Assembly (NCBI RefSeq): GCF_900067135.1
Contig: NZ_FJUR01000002.1
Location: 310,001 to 374,000 of the forward strand
From: Rhizobium sp. 9140
Lineage (GTDB): Bacteria > Pseudomonadota > Alphaproteobacteria > Rhizobiales > Rhizobiaceae
DNA: 64,000 nucleotides
Direction: 5' to 3'
Shown here: positions 53,309 to 62,295 of the stretch, piece by piece
Position numbering within the stretch: the stretch's first letter is position 1
Layout of the letters: each line of letters starts with the position of its first letter
The notes under the pieces: model-generated
The model's database searches: none
Told to the model about the DNA's origin: nothing
The model's input: only the letters and a program-made list of their open reading frames with translations
Translations under genes and position numbers: made by a program

Positions 53309-54195
53309 TCTCCCGCCGAACGATCGAGACGCAGCGCGCCGATGAGGATGATCGCGACCAAGGCGACCAGCAGGAACACCCAGGTGGAGGCAGCCGAGCC
53401 GACGCCCAGTTCCTGAAAGCTGATCAGCCGGTCTCGCGCATAGATCGATACCGTCATGACGTTCTGGTTGCTGGCGGCGAGCACATAGGCCAGGTCGAAC
53501 ATGCGGATCGCATCGAGCGACCGGAAGAGCACGGCAACGCCGATGGCCGGTTTCAGCAAGGGCAGCGTGATCGACCAGAACCGCTTCCATGCGGGAATGC
53601 CGTCGACTTCGGCTGCTTCCATCATCTCGCCGGGAATGGTCTGGAGGCCGGCAAGGATCAGGAGCACCATAAACGGCGTCGTCATCCAGACATCGATGAA
53701 GATCACGACGCCCATGATCAGCGAACTGCTGGCCGTCCAGGCGATGCCGTGGTCGATGAGCCCGAGGCAGATGAGGATGCGGTTGAACACGCCGAACTGG
53801 TCGTTCAGCATCCACTCCCAGATCTTGGTGGCGACGACGACGGGGATCGCCCAGGGAACGAGGATCGCCGCACGCAGCAACCCGCGCCCGGGGATCGCCT
53901 CGTTCAGCAGCAGCGCGATGCCGAGGCCGAGCAGCGTCTCGATCGCCACGGAGATGACGGCAAAGGTCAGCGTATTGCGCACCGCCGACCACCAGGCGGG
54001 ATCGTTGATGACCTCGATGAAATTCGAGATGCCGACCATGCCGTACACGGTGGGATCATCAAGATAGGCATCCGTGAAGCTGAAGAAGAACGTGCGACCG
54101 AGCGGCCATACCGCGACCATCAGCATGACGACAACCAGCGGCGTCAGGAACAGCCACGCCGTCCTGTGCTCCCGGCGGGCGAGCTTAGCGCTCAT
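53305..54195 (-). CDS. sugar ABC transporter permease, MalF/UgpA type
   Basis: 296 residues. The EAA loop is [28 protein letters not shown]. It overlaps the ATPase gene by eleven bases and the next permease gene by four. It partners with the next permease in a CUT1 importer. The ligand is not evident; trehalose, maltose or sucrose-type sugars are common for this arrangement in rhizobia. Confidence 0.94.
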   Translation of the reverse strand: MSAKLARREHRTAWLFLTPLVVVMLMVAVWPLGRTFFFSFTDAYLDDPTVYGMVGISNFIEVINDPAWWSAVRNTLTFAVISVAIETLLGLGIALLLNEAIPGRGLLRAAILVPWAIPVVVATKIWEWMLNDQFGVFNRILICLGLIDHGIAWTASSSLIMGVVIFIDVWMTTPFMVLLILAGLQTIPGEMMEAAEVDGIPAWKRFWSITLPLLKPAIGVAVLFRSLDAIRMFDLAYVLAASNQNVMTVSIYARDRLISFQELGVGSAASTWVFLLVALVAIILIGALRLDRSAGE

Positions 54196-55297
54196 GGAGC
54201 AGCCTCCCCTCGGCCGGAACAGCTTCGGACACCGTGCTCGAAGACCGGTGGGCGATCCGCTTGCCCTCGCCATCGAAGACGAAGATATCGGTATCCGCAA
54301 AGGAAAGCCCGACCGGCTGGTTGCGCCGCTCGGCGGGGGGACGCCCGGCAACGCGTACGACCCAGATCGTTTCGTCGGACAGGCGGATATAAGCGAAGTG
54401 CTCGTGACCGAGGTCCTCGACGCGCTCCAGAATGCCGCCCATCCGGCCAGCGCCGGCAGCGACGATCGACAGCGCTTCGGGCCGAACACCGATGGACGCG
54501 GGCTGGTTGCCATCGGCCAGAAGGCCGGACGGCAAGGCGAAGCCGTTTGTCCCGGAGCCTGCTGCCAGGTTGGCGAAGTTCATCCGGGGACTGCCGATGA
54601 AGCCCGCGACGAAACGATTGACCGGTGATTGGTAGAGTTCCAGCGGTGTACCGACCTGCTCGATGGTGCCCTGATTGAGCACGACGATCCGGTCGGCCAG
54701 CGTCATGGCCTCGGCCTGATCGTGGGTCACGTAGACCATGGTGGTCTTGATGTCCTCGTGCAGGCGCGCGATTTCGATGCGCATTTCCATGCGCAAGTCG
54801 GAATCGAGGTTCGACAGCGGCTCATCGAAGAGGAATATTTCCGGCTCGCGCACGAGCGCCCGACCGATCGCCACGCGCTGGCGCTGACCGCCCGAGAGTT
54901 CGCGCGGGCGCCGCGCGAGGAGATGATCGACCTTCAGCATCCGGGCGACCGTCTCGACCTTGCGGCGGATCGCGTCCTTGCCGAGGCGCATGGTCTCCAG
55001 CGCAAAGCCGATGTTCCGCTCGACGCTCATATGGGGATAGAGCGCATAGGACTGGAAGACGAAGGCGACGCCACGCTTCGACGCCGGCACATCCGTCACC
55101 TCCTCGCCATCGATGAGCACCTGCCCGCTGGAGGCGGGAACGAGACCGGCGACGATACGCAGCAGCGTCGATTTTCCGCAGCCCGACGGGCCGACGAACA
55201 CCACGAACTCGCCATCCGCGATGTCGAGATCGACTCCCCGGATGACGGTGTGCGTGCCGTACGCTTTGGTGACGGAAGAAAGAGCGATGGATGCCAT
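54185..55297 (-). CDS. ABC transporter ATP-binding protein, MalK/UgpC type
   Basis: 370 residues. Motifs are Walker [10 protein letters not shown], signature LSGGQRQR, Walker [13 protein letters not shown] and a C-terminal regulatory domain beginning near [26 protein letters not shown]. It lies 165 bases after the binding-protein gene, an interval that holds a stem-loop. Confidence 0.95.
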   Translation of the reverse strand: MASIALSSVTKAYGTHTVIRGVDLDIADGEFVVFVGPSGCGKSTLLRIVAGLVPASSGQVLIDGEEVTDVPASKRGVAFVFQSYALYPHMSVERNIGFALETMRLGKDAIRRKVETVARMLKVDHLLARRPRELSGGQRQRVAIGRALVREPEIFLFDEPLSNLDSDLRMEMRIEIARLHEDIKTTMVYVTHDQAEAMTLADRIVVLNQGTIEQVGTPLELYQSPVNRFVAGFIGSPRMNFANLAAGSGTNGFALPSGLLADGNQPASIGVRPEALSIVAAGAGRMGGILERVEDLGHEHFAYIRLSDETIWVVRVAGRPPAERRNQPVGLSFADTDIFVFDGEGKRIAHRSSSTVSEAVPAEGRLLHER

Positions 55298-55409
55298 AGC
55301 AGATCCGATCAGGAAGACAAATGAACGCCGCCGCGCCTGCGCTGCTGCAGGCTCGTGGTCATGCGGGAAGGTGGAGACGAGACACGGGAGAGTTCAAAGC
55401 CACATCGCG

Positions 55410-55446
55410 CCTCCGTTCCCGACCCCTTAAGGGACGGAAACGGAGG
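55410..55446 (-). other. stem-loop between binding-protein and ATPase genes
   Basis: Perfect 8-base outer stem CCTCCGTT / AACGGAGG with a palindromic CCTTAAGG inside the loop, 16 bases beyond the binding-protein stop. It probably limits read-through or decay, keeping binding-protein mRNA abundant. Confidence 0.5.
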
Positions 55447-55462
55447 ACAGCCTTGGGAGGGC

Positions 55463-56722
55463 TCAGCGACTTTCTTTCAGCTTCTCCAGCCGGGCGGCCA
55501 GATCCTTGAGGCCGCTCTCGACCTCCTTGCCGCCGGACAGCATATCGTGGACGCTGCGATAAAACGCCTGCGACACACGGTTATAGCTGGTGCCGGTATA
55601 GCCGGACGGGCGACTGGCGCTGTCGGCAAAGGCCTGCTGGTTGTCCTTGAGGAAGGGGATCTTCTTGAGGACGTCGGGATCGGTATAGAGCGCCGTGATG
55701 GACGGGTTGAAGGCGGCATCGACGGCGCGCATCTTCTGCATCTCGGGACCCGTGATGAAATCGACGAAATTCGCCGCGATATCGGGCTTCGTCGAAAACT
55801 TGGAGACGCCGTAATACATCGGGCCGAGGCAACCGGACGACTTTTCGCCGGCCTTGCCGACCGGAAGCGGCATCATGCCGACCTTGTCGATCACGGCGCT
55901 GCCCTTGGTCTGCGACGTTCCCCAGACATAGGGCCAGTTGCGGTGGAAGACGGCATTGCCGGATTCGAAAACGGCGCGCGAGGCTTCCTCGTCGTAGTTG
56001 AGCACACCTTCGGGGCTGATCGTGCCGATCCAGCTTTTCGCGAGCGTGAGCGCGCCGGCGGCCGCGGGATTGTCGATCGTCACCTTGCCGTCGTCGGAGA
56101 TGATGGTGCCGCCGCCGCTGGAGCTGATCAGCTCGAGCGCGTCGCAGGTCAGCCCTTCGAAGCTCTTGGCCTGCCAGGCATAGCCCCACATGTCGGACTT
56201 GCCGTCGGCGCGTTCCTTGTCCTGGATCTCCTTGGCGGTCGCTGTCAGCTCTTCCCAGGTCTTGGGTGCGGGCTTGCCATATTTCTCGAGAAGATCCTTC
56301 CGGTAGAACATCAGGCCGACGTCCATATAGGCGGGCATGGCCACCAGCTTGCCGTCGAGCTTGGCGGCGTTCAGCGTGGAAGCGAAATGCTGATCCTGGT
56401 CGGCCTTGGGCACGAGGGTGGAGATGTCGAGCAGGTTATTCTTGAACATGCCAAGCCAGATGACGTCGAGGAAGAGAACGTCGACATCGGTGGACTTCGC
56501 GGCGAGAAGCTGCTGGTAGAGCGGGATCGCATCATCCAGAAGTGCCGGCATCTTGTTGATCTTCGCCTCGTTCCCGGTCTTCTCCTTCCAGGCGGCGGCA
56601 GCCTTGGTGCAGAGCTCGAACTCGGTCGATGCGCAGAAGACCGATACGGTTTCGGCGTGTGCCGCGCCGGCGCCCAAAAGCGCGAGAAGCGGAAGGCTGA
56701 AGGCAAGCTTTCGATTGAACAT
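55463..56722 (-). CDS. sugar ABC transporter substrate-binding protein, CUT1 family
   Basis: 419 residues with a signal peptide (MFNRKLAFSLPLLALLGAGAAHA, cut before ETV). The mature part shows family 1 features: TDVDVLFLDVIWLGMFKNNLLDIS, VAMPAYMDVGLMFYRKDLLEKYG, and AVFESGNAVFHRNWPYVWG. It is the first gene of the importer operon, ahead of ATPase, two permeases and GNAT. It is divergent from the GntR/UTRA regulator gene. Confidence 0.94.
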   Translation of the reverse strand: MFNRKLAFSLPLLALLGAGAAHAETVSVFCASTEFELCTKAAAAWKEKTGNEAKINKMPALLDDAIPLYQQLLAAKSTDVDVLFLDVIWLGMFKNNLLDISTLVPKADQDQHFASTLNAAKLDGKLVAMPAYMDVGLMFYRKDLLEKYGKPAPKTWEELTATAKEIQDKERADGKSDMWGYAWQAKSFEGLTCDALELISSSGGGTIISDDGKVTIDNPAAAGALTLAKSWIGTISPEGVLNYDEEASRAVFESGNAVFHRNWPYVWGTSQTKGSAVIDKVGMMPLPVGKAGEKSSGCLGPMYYGVSKFSTKPDIAANFVDFITGPEMQKMRAVDAAFNPSITALYTDPDVLKKIPFLKDNQQAFADSASRPSGYTGTSYNRVSQAFYRSVHDMLSGGKEVESGLKDLAARLEKLKESR

Positions 56723-56814
56723 GACGGTCGTTCCCCTGTTCGATTTTTTTCTCTGACGGCGTCTTCGTTTTATTTTTGTCGGCCGCTGAGAAGGATTGGA
56801 CTGGATATGACCAG

Positions 56815-56858
56815 TTATGTCAATCGCCCTTCAATTTTATATTTCAGGCTTATGACAA
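56815..56858. promoter_or_regulatory. operator candidates in the divergent region upstream of the GntR/UTRA gene
   Basis: Direct copies of TTATGWCAA lie at 56815-56823 and 56850-56858. The first overlaps a TGAC...GTCA dyad with the preceding TATGACC. They lie between a sugar importer operon and its probable GntR regulator. Confidence 0.4.
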
Positions 56859-56925
56859 GATCTGTAATGATGGCGCGAGCAGGAAGGGAATCCGGTTGGG
56901 CGACGGTGCGGCAGCAGACATCTTG

Positions 56926-57699
56926 ATGGACGGGAACCGCAGCGCGCCAGCCGATGCGCCGCTCGCCGCCATGGTGCGCCATGACGATCCGCGGCCGCTT
57001 CACCAACAGGTGAAAGAGGCGCTGTTGCGCGCCATCGAGGACGGCCGCCTGCCCCACAACGGCAAACTGCCCTCCGAGCGCAAGCTCGTCGAATCCTTCG
57101 GCGTCAGCCGGATTACGGTGCGCCACGCGATCCAGGATCTGATCCGCCAGGGCATGGTCAAAAGCCATCCGGGCAAGGGCCTGTACGTGACGCTACGCCC
57201 GCTCGGCTACGAGCTGCAGGTGCTGGAGAGTTTTACGGCGACTGCCCTCTCCACCAACCGGCAGCCCGGCAGCATGCTGGTGGAGGTGCAGGCCTACAAA
57301 CCGGCCGCCGAGATCACGCGCCCGCTGTTTCTGCCGGAGGGTGCGGAAGTGGTGATTCTCAAGCGTATCCGGACGATCGATGGTGTGCCGGTCGCGATCC
57401 AGACCGACTGGCTGCCGGCAGTGCAGGTGCCGGGATTGGCCGATCTCGACTGGACCGGCGCCAACCGCTCGCTCTATGCCGAACTGCGCGACCGCTATCA
57501 TATCCAGCCCGGACGAGGCCACACGACGCTCAGCGCCCGCATCGCCACGCCGTGGGAGGCCGAACGTCTGGAACTGACGAACCCGGCCGCCGTGCTCACC
57601 GTCGACCAGATCGTGTTCGATCGCCGCAACCGGCCGATCAACATGACGACGCTGATCCACCATCCCGAGCGATATCCGCTGACGCTGACGCAATCGTAG
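56926..57699 (+). CDS. GntR-family transcriptional regulator, HutC/UTRA subfamily
   Basis: 257 residues. A winged helix (LPSERKLVESFGVSRITVRHAIQDLIRQGMVKSHPGKGLYV) is followed by a UTRA ligand domain with VVILKRIRTIDGVPVAIQTDWLP. The ATG at 56926 is used; a TTG at 56896 after AGGAAGGGAA is a credible longer start. It is divergent from the CUT1 sugar importer and probably represses it until a sugar or sugar phosphate is bound. Confidence 0.92.
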   Translation: MDGNRSAPADAPLAAMVRHDDPRPLHQQVKEALLRAIEDGRLPHNGKLPSERKLVESFGVSRITVRHAIQDLIRQGMVKSHPGKGLYVTLRPLGYELQVLESFTATALSTNRQPGSMLVEVQAYKPAAEITRPLFLPEGAEVVILKRIRTIDGVPVAIQTDWLPAVQVPGLADLDWTGANRSLYAELRDRYHIQPGRGHTTLSARIATPWEAERLELTNPAAVLTVDQIVFDRRNRPINMTTLIHHPERYPLTLTQS

Positions 57700-57767
57700 C
57701 CCATATTCCAGGGGTCGCTCCGGCGCGCGAACTGCGTTAGAAGCCGGCCGTTGCACCGGAACCGATC

Positions 57768-58436
57768 GTGGAAACCACTCTCTATCTGCCCGTAAAGACA
57801 TTTCTGGAAAGCTTCGGCTTCGACGTGAAAGGCGAGGTTGCAAGTTGCGATCTCGTCGGCATTCGCGCGGGCGAGCCGGACATTGTCGTCGTCTGCGAGC
57901 TGAAGCTGACCTTCAATCTGGAACTGATCCTGCAGGCCGTGGACCGGGCGACCCTCTGCGACGAGGTCTGGATTGCCGCGCGGGTGTCCGTGAAGGGGCG
58001 CGGGCGGGAGGCGGACAAGCGCTATCGCGATCTCTGCCGCAGGCTGGGCATCGGCATGCTCGGCGTCGCGGATACCGGCGCCGTCAGCGTCATCGTCAGC
58101 GCCGTCTCGCCCATGCCGCGCACCAACACGAAGCGTCGGGCGAGACTGGTCAAGGAACATCGCGCTCGCCACGGCGACCCGACCGCCGGAGGCGGCGCGC
58201 GGGCACCGATCATGACTGCCTACCGCCAGCAGGCGCTTCTCTGCGCCGCCGCGATCCGGGCCGGCCGGGTGCGGCCAGTCGAGATGCGACCGAAGGCACC
58301 GAAAGCGGCCGCGATCTTGCAGGACAATGTCTATGGCTGGTTCGAGCGCGTCGAGCGGGGGGTCTACCGCCTGACCGAAAGTGGCAACAAGGCACTGGAG
58401 CGCTGGCCGCAGATCGAGGATACGGCGGAGGGATGA
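57768..58436 (+). CDS. DUF2161-family protein, PD-(D/E)XK nuclease-like
   Basis: 222 residues from a GTG start. The N-terminal half has VKTFLESFGFDVKGEVASCDLVGIRAGEPDIVVVCELKLTFNLELILQAVDR, with an Asp and a Glu-x-Lys pair placed as in PD-(D/E)XK folds. The C-terminal half has a helix-rich DNA-binding-like segment (YRQQALLCAAAIRAGRVRP). The family has no assigned function that I can name. No restriction-system partner is nearby. Confidence 0.75.
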   Translation: METTLYLPVKTFLESFGFDVKGEVASCDLVGIRAGEPDIVVVCELKLTFNLELILQAVDRATLCDEVWIAARVSVKGRGREADKRYRDLCRRLGIGMLGVADTGAVSVIVSAVSPMPRTNTKRRARLVKEHRARHGDPTAGGGARAPIMTAYRQQALLCAAAIRAGRVRPVEMRPKAPKAAAILQDNVYGWFERVERGVYRLTESGNKALERWPQIEDTAEG

Positions 58437-58508
58437 AGACCGTTTCAGACCCGCCGAAAACTGTCATAAATCGGTGATAGACGAGCAGCGACGGGAAAGG
58501 GAGAGACC

Positions 58509-59117
58509 ATGACGACCATCCGCACGATCGACCAGCTTGCCGAGATCTATGACGGCGTTTCGGAAGCGTCCACCGCCAAAGTGACCTCGTCCCTGACGCC
58601 GGGATACCGCGCGATGATCGAGGCATCGCCGTTTCTGGCCCTTGCCACCGTCGGGCCGGATGGCATGGACTGCTCACCACGCGGCGATGCGGAACGCGTC
58701 GTCCGGGTGCGCGACGACAAGACCGTGCTCCTGCCGGATTGGCGTGGCAACAACCGCATCGATTCGCTGAGGAACATCGTTCGCGACCCGCGCGTCGCCC
58801 TCATGCTGCTCGTCCCCGGCTCCAATACGACCATGCGAATCAATGGCGCGGCCACCGTCTCGATCGATCCCGACCTGCTCGAAAGCTTCGAGATGGACGG
58901 CAAGCACCCGCGTAGCGTCATCGTGGTCGAGGTCCACGAGGTCTATTTCCAGTGTGCCCGCGCGCTGATCCGCTCCGAACTCTGGAACCCCGCTCGCTTT
59001 CAGGACCCGGCCACCCTGCCGACCGCCGGGCAATTGCTGAAAGAAGCAAAGGCGAGCTTCGATCAGGAAACCTACGATCGCGAATGGGCGGCACGCGCCG
59101 CCCGGACAATGTGGTAG
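58509..59117 (+). CDS. pyridoxamine 5'-phosphate oxidase-family flavin protein
   Basis: 202 residues of split-barrel FMN-binding fold. FLALATVGPDGMDCSPRGDAERVVRV and LLPDWRGNNRIDSLRNIVRDPRVALMLLVPG are the typical flavin-contacting blocks. The group resembles the MSMEG_1061 type, and its substrate is unknown. The start follows a GGGAGAG site. It converges on the SDR gene with six bases between the stops. Confidence 0.9.
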   Translation: MTTIRTIDQLAEIYDGVSEASTAKVTSSLTPGYRAMIEASPFLALATVGPDGMDCSPRGDAERVVRVRDDKTVLLPDWRGNNRIDSLRNIVRDPRVALMLLVPGSNTTMRINGAATVSIDPDLLESFEMDGKHPRSVIVVEVHEVYFQCARALIRSELWNPARFQDPATLPTAGQLLKEAKASFDQETYDREWAARAARTMW

Positions 59118-59123
59118 CGCGTC

Positions 59124-59825
59124 TCAGAGCGAGCGCGTGATGCCGCCATCCACGCGGATGCTCTGTCCGGTGATGTAGCCGGCACCCTGCGAGGCGAGAA
59201 ACGAGACGGTTGCCGCGATCTCTTCGCTTTTGCCATAGCGGCCCATGGGAACGCGGTCGCGAAACGCCTCCTTCTCCGGCAGGCTGTCGATGAAGCCGGG
59301 GAGGACGTTGTTCATCCGCACGTTGTCGGCGGCGAACTGGTCCGCGAAAAGCTTGGTATAGGCGGCAAGCCCTGCGCGGAAGACCGACGAGGTCGGGAAG
59401 ACCGGATCGGGCTCGACGGCGCTGAAGCTCGAAATGTTGATGATGACGCCGGATTTCTGCGCGCGCATGATCGGCGCGACCAGACGCACCGGGCGCACGA
59501 CGTTCATGAAATAGACGTCCATGCCCCGCACCCAGTCCTCGTCGGTGATATCGGCAACGGGCGCGCGCGGACCGTGGCCGGCGCTGTTGACGAGAACATC
59601 GATGCGGCCCCAGCGCTCCATGGTCCGATCGACCAGTGTCTTGAGATCCTCGTTCGACTGGTTGGAGCCGGTCACGCCCAGACCGCCGAGCTCTTCGGCC
59701 AGCGCCTCGCCCTTGCCGGAGGAGGAGAGAATCGCGACCTTGAAGCCGTCTGCGGCCAGCCTTCGGGCAGCGTCCGCGCCCATGCCGCTTCCGCCTGCGG
59801 TGATGATGGCGATCCTGTCGGTCAT
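59124..59825 (-). CDS. atypical short-chain dehydrogenase/reductase lacking the YxxxK motif
   Basis: 233 residues. The nucleotide-binding ITAGGSGMGADAARRLA and the NSAG strand are normal, and a serine pair sits at 132-133. The usual catalytic Tyr-x-x-x-Lys is replaced by Ser146 and Arg150 (TSSVFRAG). The C-terminal VLPGFIDS and GYITGQSIRVDGG segments are typical. It may be an inactive or altered-chemistry SDR. The start at 59825 follows the Rossmann fold convention. Confidence 0.87.
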   Translation of the reverse strand: MTDRIAIITAGGSGMGADAARRLAADGFKVAILSSSGKGEALAEELGGLGVTGSNQSNEDLKTLVDRTMERWGRIDVLVNSAGHGPRAPVADITDEDWVRGMDVYFMNVVRPVRLVAPIMRAQKSGVIINISSFSAVEPDPVFPTSSVFRAGLAAYTKLFADQFAADNVRMNNVLPGFIDSLPEKEAFRDRVPMGRYGKSEEIAATVSFLASQGAGYITGQSIRVDGGITRSL

Positions 59826-59967
59826 GGCGTGCCTTTCACATGCTGGATGGTTTCGGAATGTATGCCACTGGATATCGCCCGGGCGAAGCGGTTTTTGCCG
59901 GCGATGGGCGTCGTGCCGACATGCGAACGGCGGCATCGCTGCCGCCGTTCGTTTTGTGACGAGCGGT

Positions 59968-61176
59968 TCAGGCCGTCTGCAGGCGGGTCCGTCCGGCAAA
60001 GACGATGACGACCACGCCGAGAAGGGCGGAGATACTGGTGAACCCGAAGACCGCAGCCGCGCCTTGGGTATCGACAAGCAGCCCGCCGAGCACGGCGCCG
60101 CTCGAAATCGCGATCTGGAACGTGCTGAGCATCAGCGCGCCCGCACTTTCAGCCTCGTCGCCGGCAGCGCGCGTCACATAGCTCTGTACGCTGACAGGGA
60201 GGGCGCCGAAGGCAAAGCCCCAGAGAGCGGTGGTCACGGCGGCGATCGCCGGAGAGGCTCCGAGGAGCGCGAGAACCAGCGCTGTCGCGGCGACGCCACC
60301 GGCAGCAAGTGCGATCGAGAGCGAGGTGTTGCGTTCCGAGACGAAGCCACCGAAGATATTGCCGAGGAAGCCGCCGATGCCATAGGCGAGTAGGATCGCC
60401 GAGAGGGCCTCCACACCGAAGCCGGGAACGGTCTCAAGATAATAGCGAATGAAGGTGAACCCGGCGAAGTGCCCGGCGACGACGAGAAGCACCGTTAGCA
60501 GACCGACGCGAATGGCCGGCCGGCGCAGGACGCCGAGCAGCGTCGAAAGCCCGGCCGCACCCTTTGACGGCATGACGGGAAGGCTTGTGGCCTGCATGAT
60601 GAAGGCGACGAGGCCGAGTGCGGCGGAGATGCCGAAGGCCGTGCGCCAGCCATAGGCCTCGCCGATCCAGGCGCCGAGGGGCGCCGCACACACGGTGGCA
60701 AGTGAGACGCCCGTCATAATGATCGCCATGGCGCGCGGCATGAGCCGACCGGGAAAAAGGCGCATGGCGAGCGCCAGCGACATGGCCCAGAAGCCACCGA
60801 GACCGATACCGAGCAGAGCGCGGGACACAAGCAGCATCGGAAGACCGCTGGCAAATGCCGCCATGAGGCTCGACACGATGAGAAGGGCGGTCAGCACCAG
60901 AAGCGTCGCACGACGGTCCCATCGGCTGGTTCCGATCACGACGGCCGGGCCGGCAATCGCCCCGACGATCGCCGTCATCGTCACGGATTGTCCGGCGGCG
61001 CCGACGCTGACGCCCAGATCCTGCGACATAGGCGTCAGCAGGCTCGCCGGCAGGAATTCGGCCGTCACCAGCGCGAAGACACCGAGAGACAGCGAGGCGA
61101 CGCCGGACCAGGCCGCCGTTTTGACGTCGTCGGTTCCCGGCACATATTGTACGTCATCATCGACAAGTGCGTTCAT
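59968..61176 (-). CDS. MFS transporter, purine/drug efflux (NepI/AraJ) type
   Basis: 402 residues with twelve predicted helices. LGVFALVTAEFLPASLLTPMSQDLGVS, SRWDRRATLLVLTALLI and GFWAMSLALAMRLFP are characteristic of the AraJ/NepI group of exporters. The ATG at 61176 is chosen because the GGAG site is nine bases upstream; a closer ATG at 61182 has only three. It is divergent from the AraC regulator gene. Confidence 0.92.
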   Translation of the reverse strand: MNALVDDDVQYVPGTDDVKTAAWSGVASLSLGVFALVTAEFLPASLLTPMSQDLGVSVGAAGQSVTMTAIVGAIAGPAVVIGTSRWDRRATLLVLTALLIVSSLMAAFASGLPMLLVSRALLGIGLGGFWAMSLALAMRLFPGRLMPRAMAIIMTGVSLATVCAAPLGAWIGEAYGWRTAFGISAALGLVAFIMQATSLPVMPSKGAAGLSTLLGVLRRPAIRVGLLTVLLVVAGHFAGFTFIRYYLETVPGFGVEALSAILLAYGIGGFLGNIFGGFVSERNTSLSIALAAGGVAATALVLALLGASPAIAAVTTALWGFAFGALPVSVQSYVTRAAGDEAESAGALMLSTFQIAISSGAVLGGLLVDTQGAAAVFGFTSISALLGVVVIVFAGRTRLQTA

Positions 61177-61288
61177 TAGCATGTTCTCCAAGAGGATGTG
61201 CCCCTATGGTTAGGCGCGACAGGCTGGAGAATCTATGCTATAAAATCCATATCACATGACCATTCGTCCAAAATTGGGAGCCCGTGCC

Positions 61289-62257
61289 GTGAACGATCCA
61301 CTGACGGAAATGCTTAAAGGGCTGCGCTTGGATGGCGTGGATTACAGCCGCTGTCAGCCGACGGCCCCATGGGCGACGGCCTTCCCGAAACAGGATGCCG
61401 CGCAGTTCCACTTCCTCGCAGCGGGCTCCGCCTTCTTCCAGGGACCTACCGGCGCGTGGAGCGAGCTTTATCCCGGCGACGCCCTGCTTCTGCCCCGCGG
61501 CGATGCCCACATCATCGCCAGCGCGCCCGATGTGCCGGCCACCCCGCTCGCCGCCCTGCCCCGCAAGCCGCTCTGCGATGGCATCGTCGAACTGGAATGC
61601 CGGGGCTCCAACAGCGGCAACGTGCTGTTCTTTGCCCTGATGCGCTTCAATGTCGATACGCTCCATCCGCTGCTGCAACTGATGCCGGACGTGATGCGGG
61701 CCAGCGACCTCGCCGCCAGCGAGCCCTCCATCCGCCCGCTGCTCGATGCCATGCAGCGCGAGGTCGAGATGAACCGCGTCGGTGCCGGCGGCATCCTCTC
61801 GCGTCTCGCCGACGTGCTGACGGCAACGCTGATCCGCACCTGGGTGGAGCATGGATGCGGCGACTCCACCGGCTGGCTGGCCGCCTTGCGCAACCCCGAA
61901 ATCGGCCGCGTGCTGGCGGCGATCCACCTCGATCCCGCCCACGAATGGAGCGTTGACGAACTCGCCCGACACATGGGCGCCTCACGCTCGGGCTTCGCCC
62001 AGCGCTTTGCGGAAGTGGTCGGCGAAACGCCCGCCCGCTACGTCGCCCGCATGCGCATGCACCAAGCCCACCAGTGGCTCGGCGAAGGCCAGAGGGTCGC
62101 AGCCGTGGCGGAGCGGCTCGGCTACGAGTCCGAGGCATCCTTCAGCCGCGCCTTCAAGCGCATCACCGGCAGCCCGCCAAGCCACGTGCGGGATGGTGCA
62201 AAACGCCAGCCGCGGGCGTCCGCAACGGATAGGCTCGGAGTTCCGCAAGGGGCTTGA
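61289..62257 (+). CDS. AraC-family transcriptional regulator with cupin N-terminal domain
   Basis: 322 residues from the GTG at 61289, which follows a GGGAG site. The upstream ATG at 61256 would sit almost at the transcription start. The N-terminal AraC cupin (AQFHFLAAGSAFFQG) is followed by a double helix-turn-helix (SVDELARHMGASRSGFAQRFAEVVGETPARYVARMRMHQAHQWL and AERLGYESEASFSRAFKRITGSPPS). Divergent from the MFS exporter gene, so it probably controls it. Confidence 0.93.
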   Translation: MNDPLTEMLKGLRLDGVDYSRCQPTAPWATAFPKQDAAQFHFLAAGSAFFQGPTGAWSELYPGDALLLPRGDAHIIASAPDVPATPLAALPRKPLCDGIVELECRGSNSGNVLFFALMRFNVDTLHPLLQLMPDVMRASDLAASEPSIRPLLDAMQREVEMNRVGAGGILSRLADVLTATLIRTWVEHGCGDSTGWLAALRNPEIGRVLAAIHLDPAHEWSVDELARHMGASRSGFAQRFAEVVGETPARYVARMRMHQAHQWLGEGQRVAAVAERLGYESEASFSRAFKRITGSPPSHVRDGAKRQPRASATDRLGVPQGA

Positions 62258-62295
62258 GCGCCTTGGGGATGCAGGGCGCAGGCATTCTCATCCCG

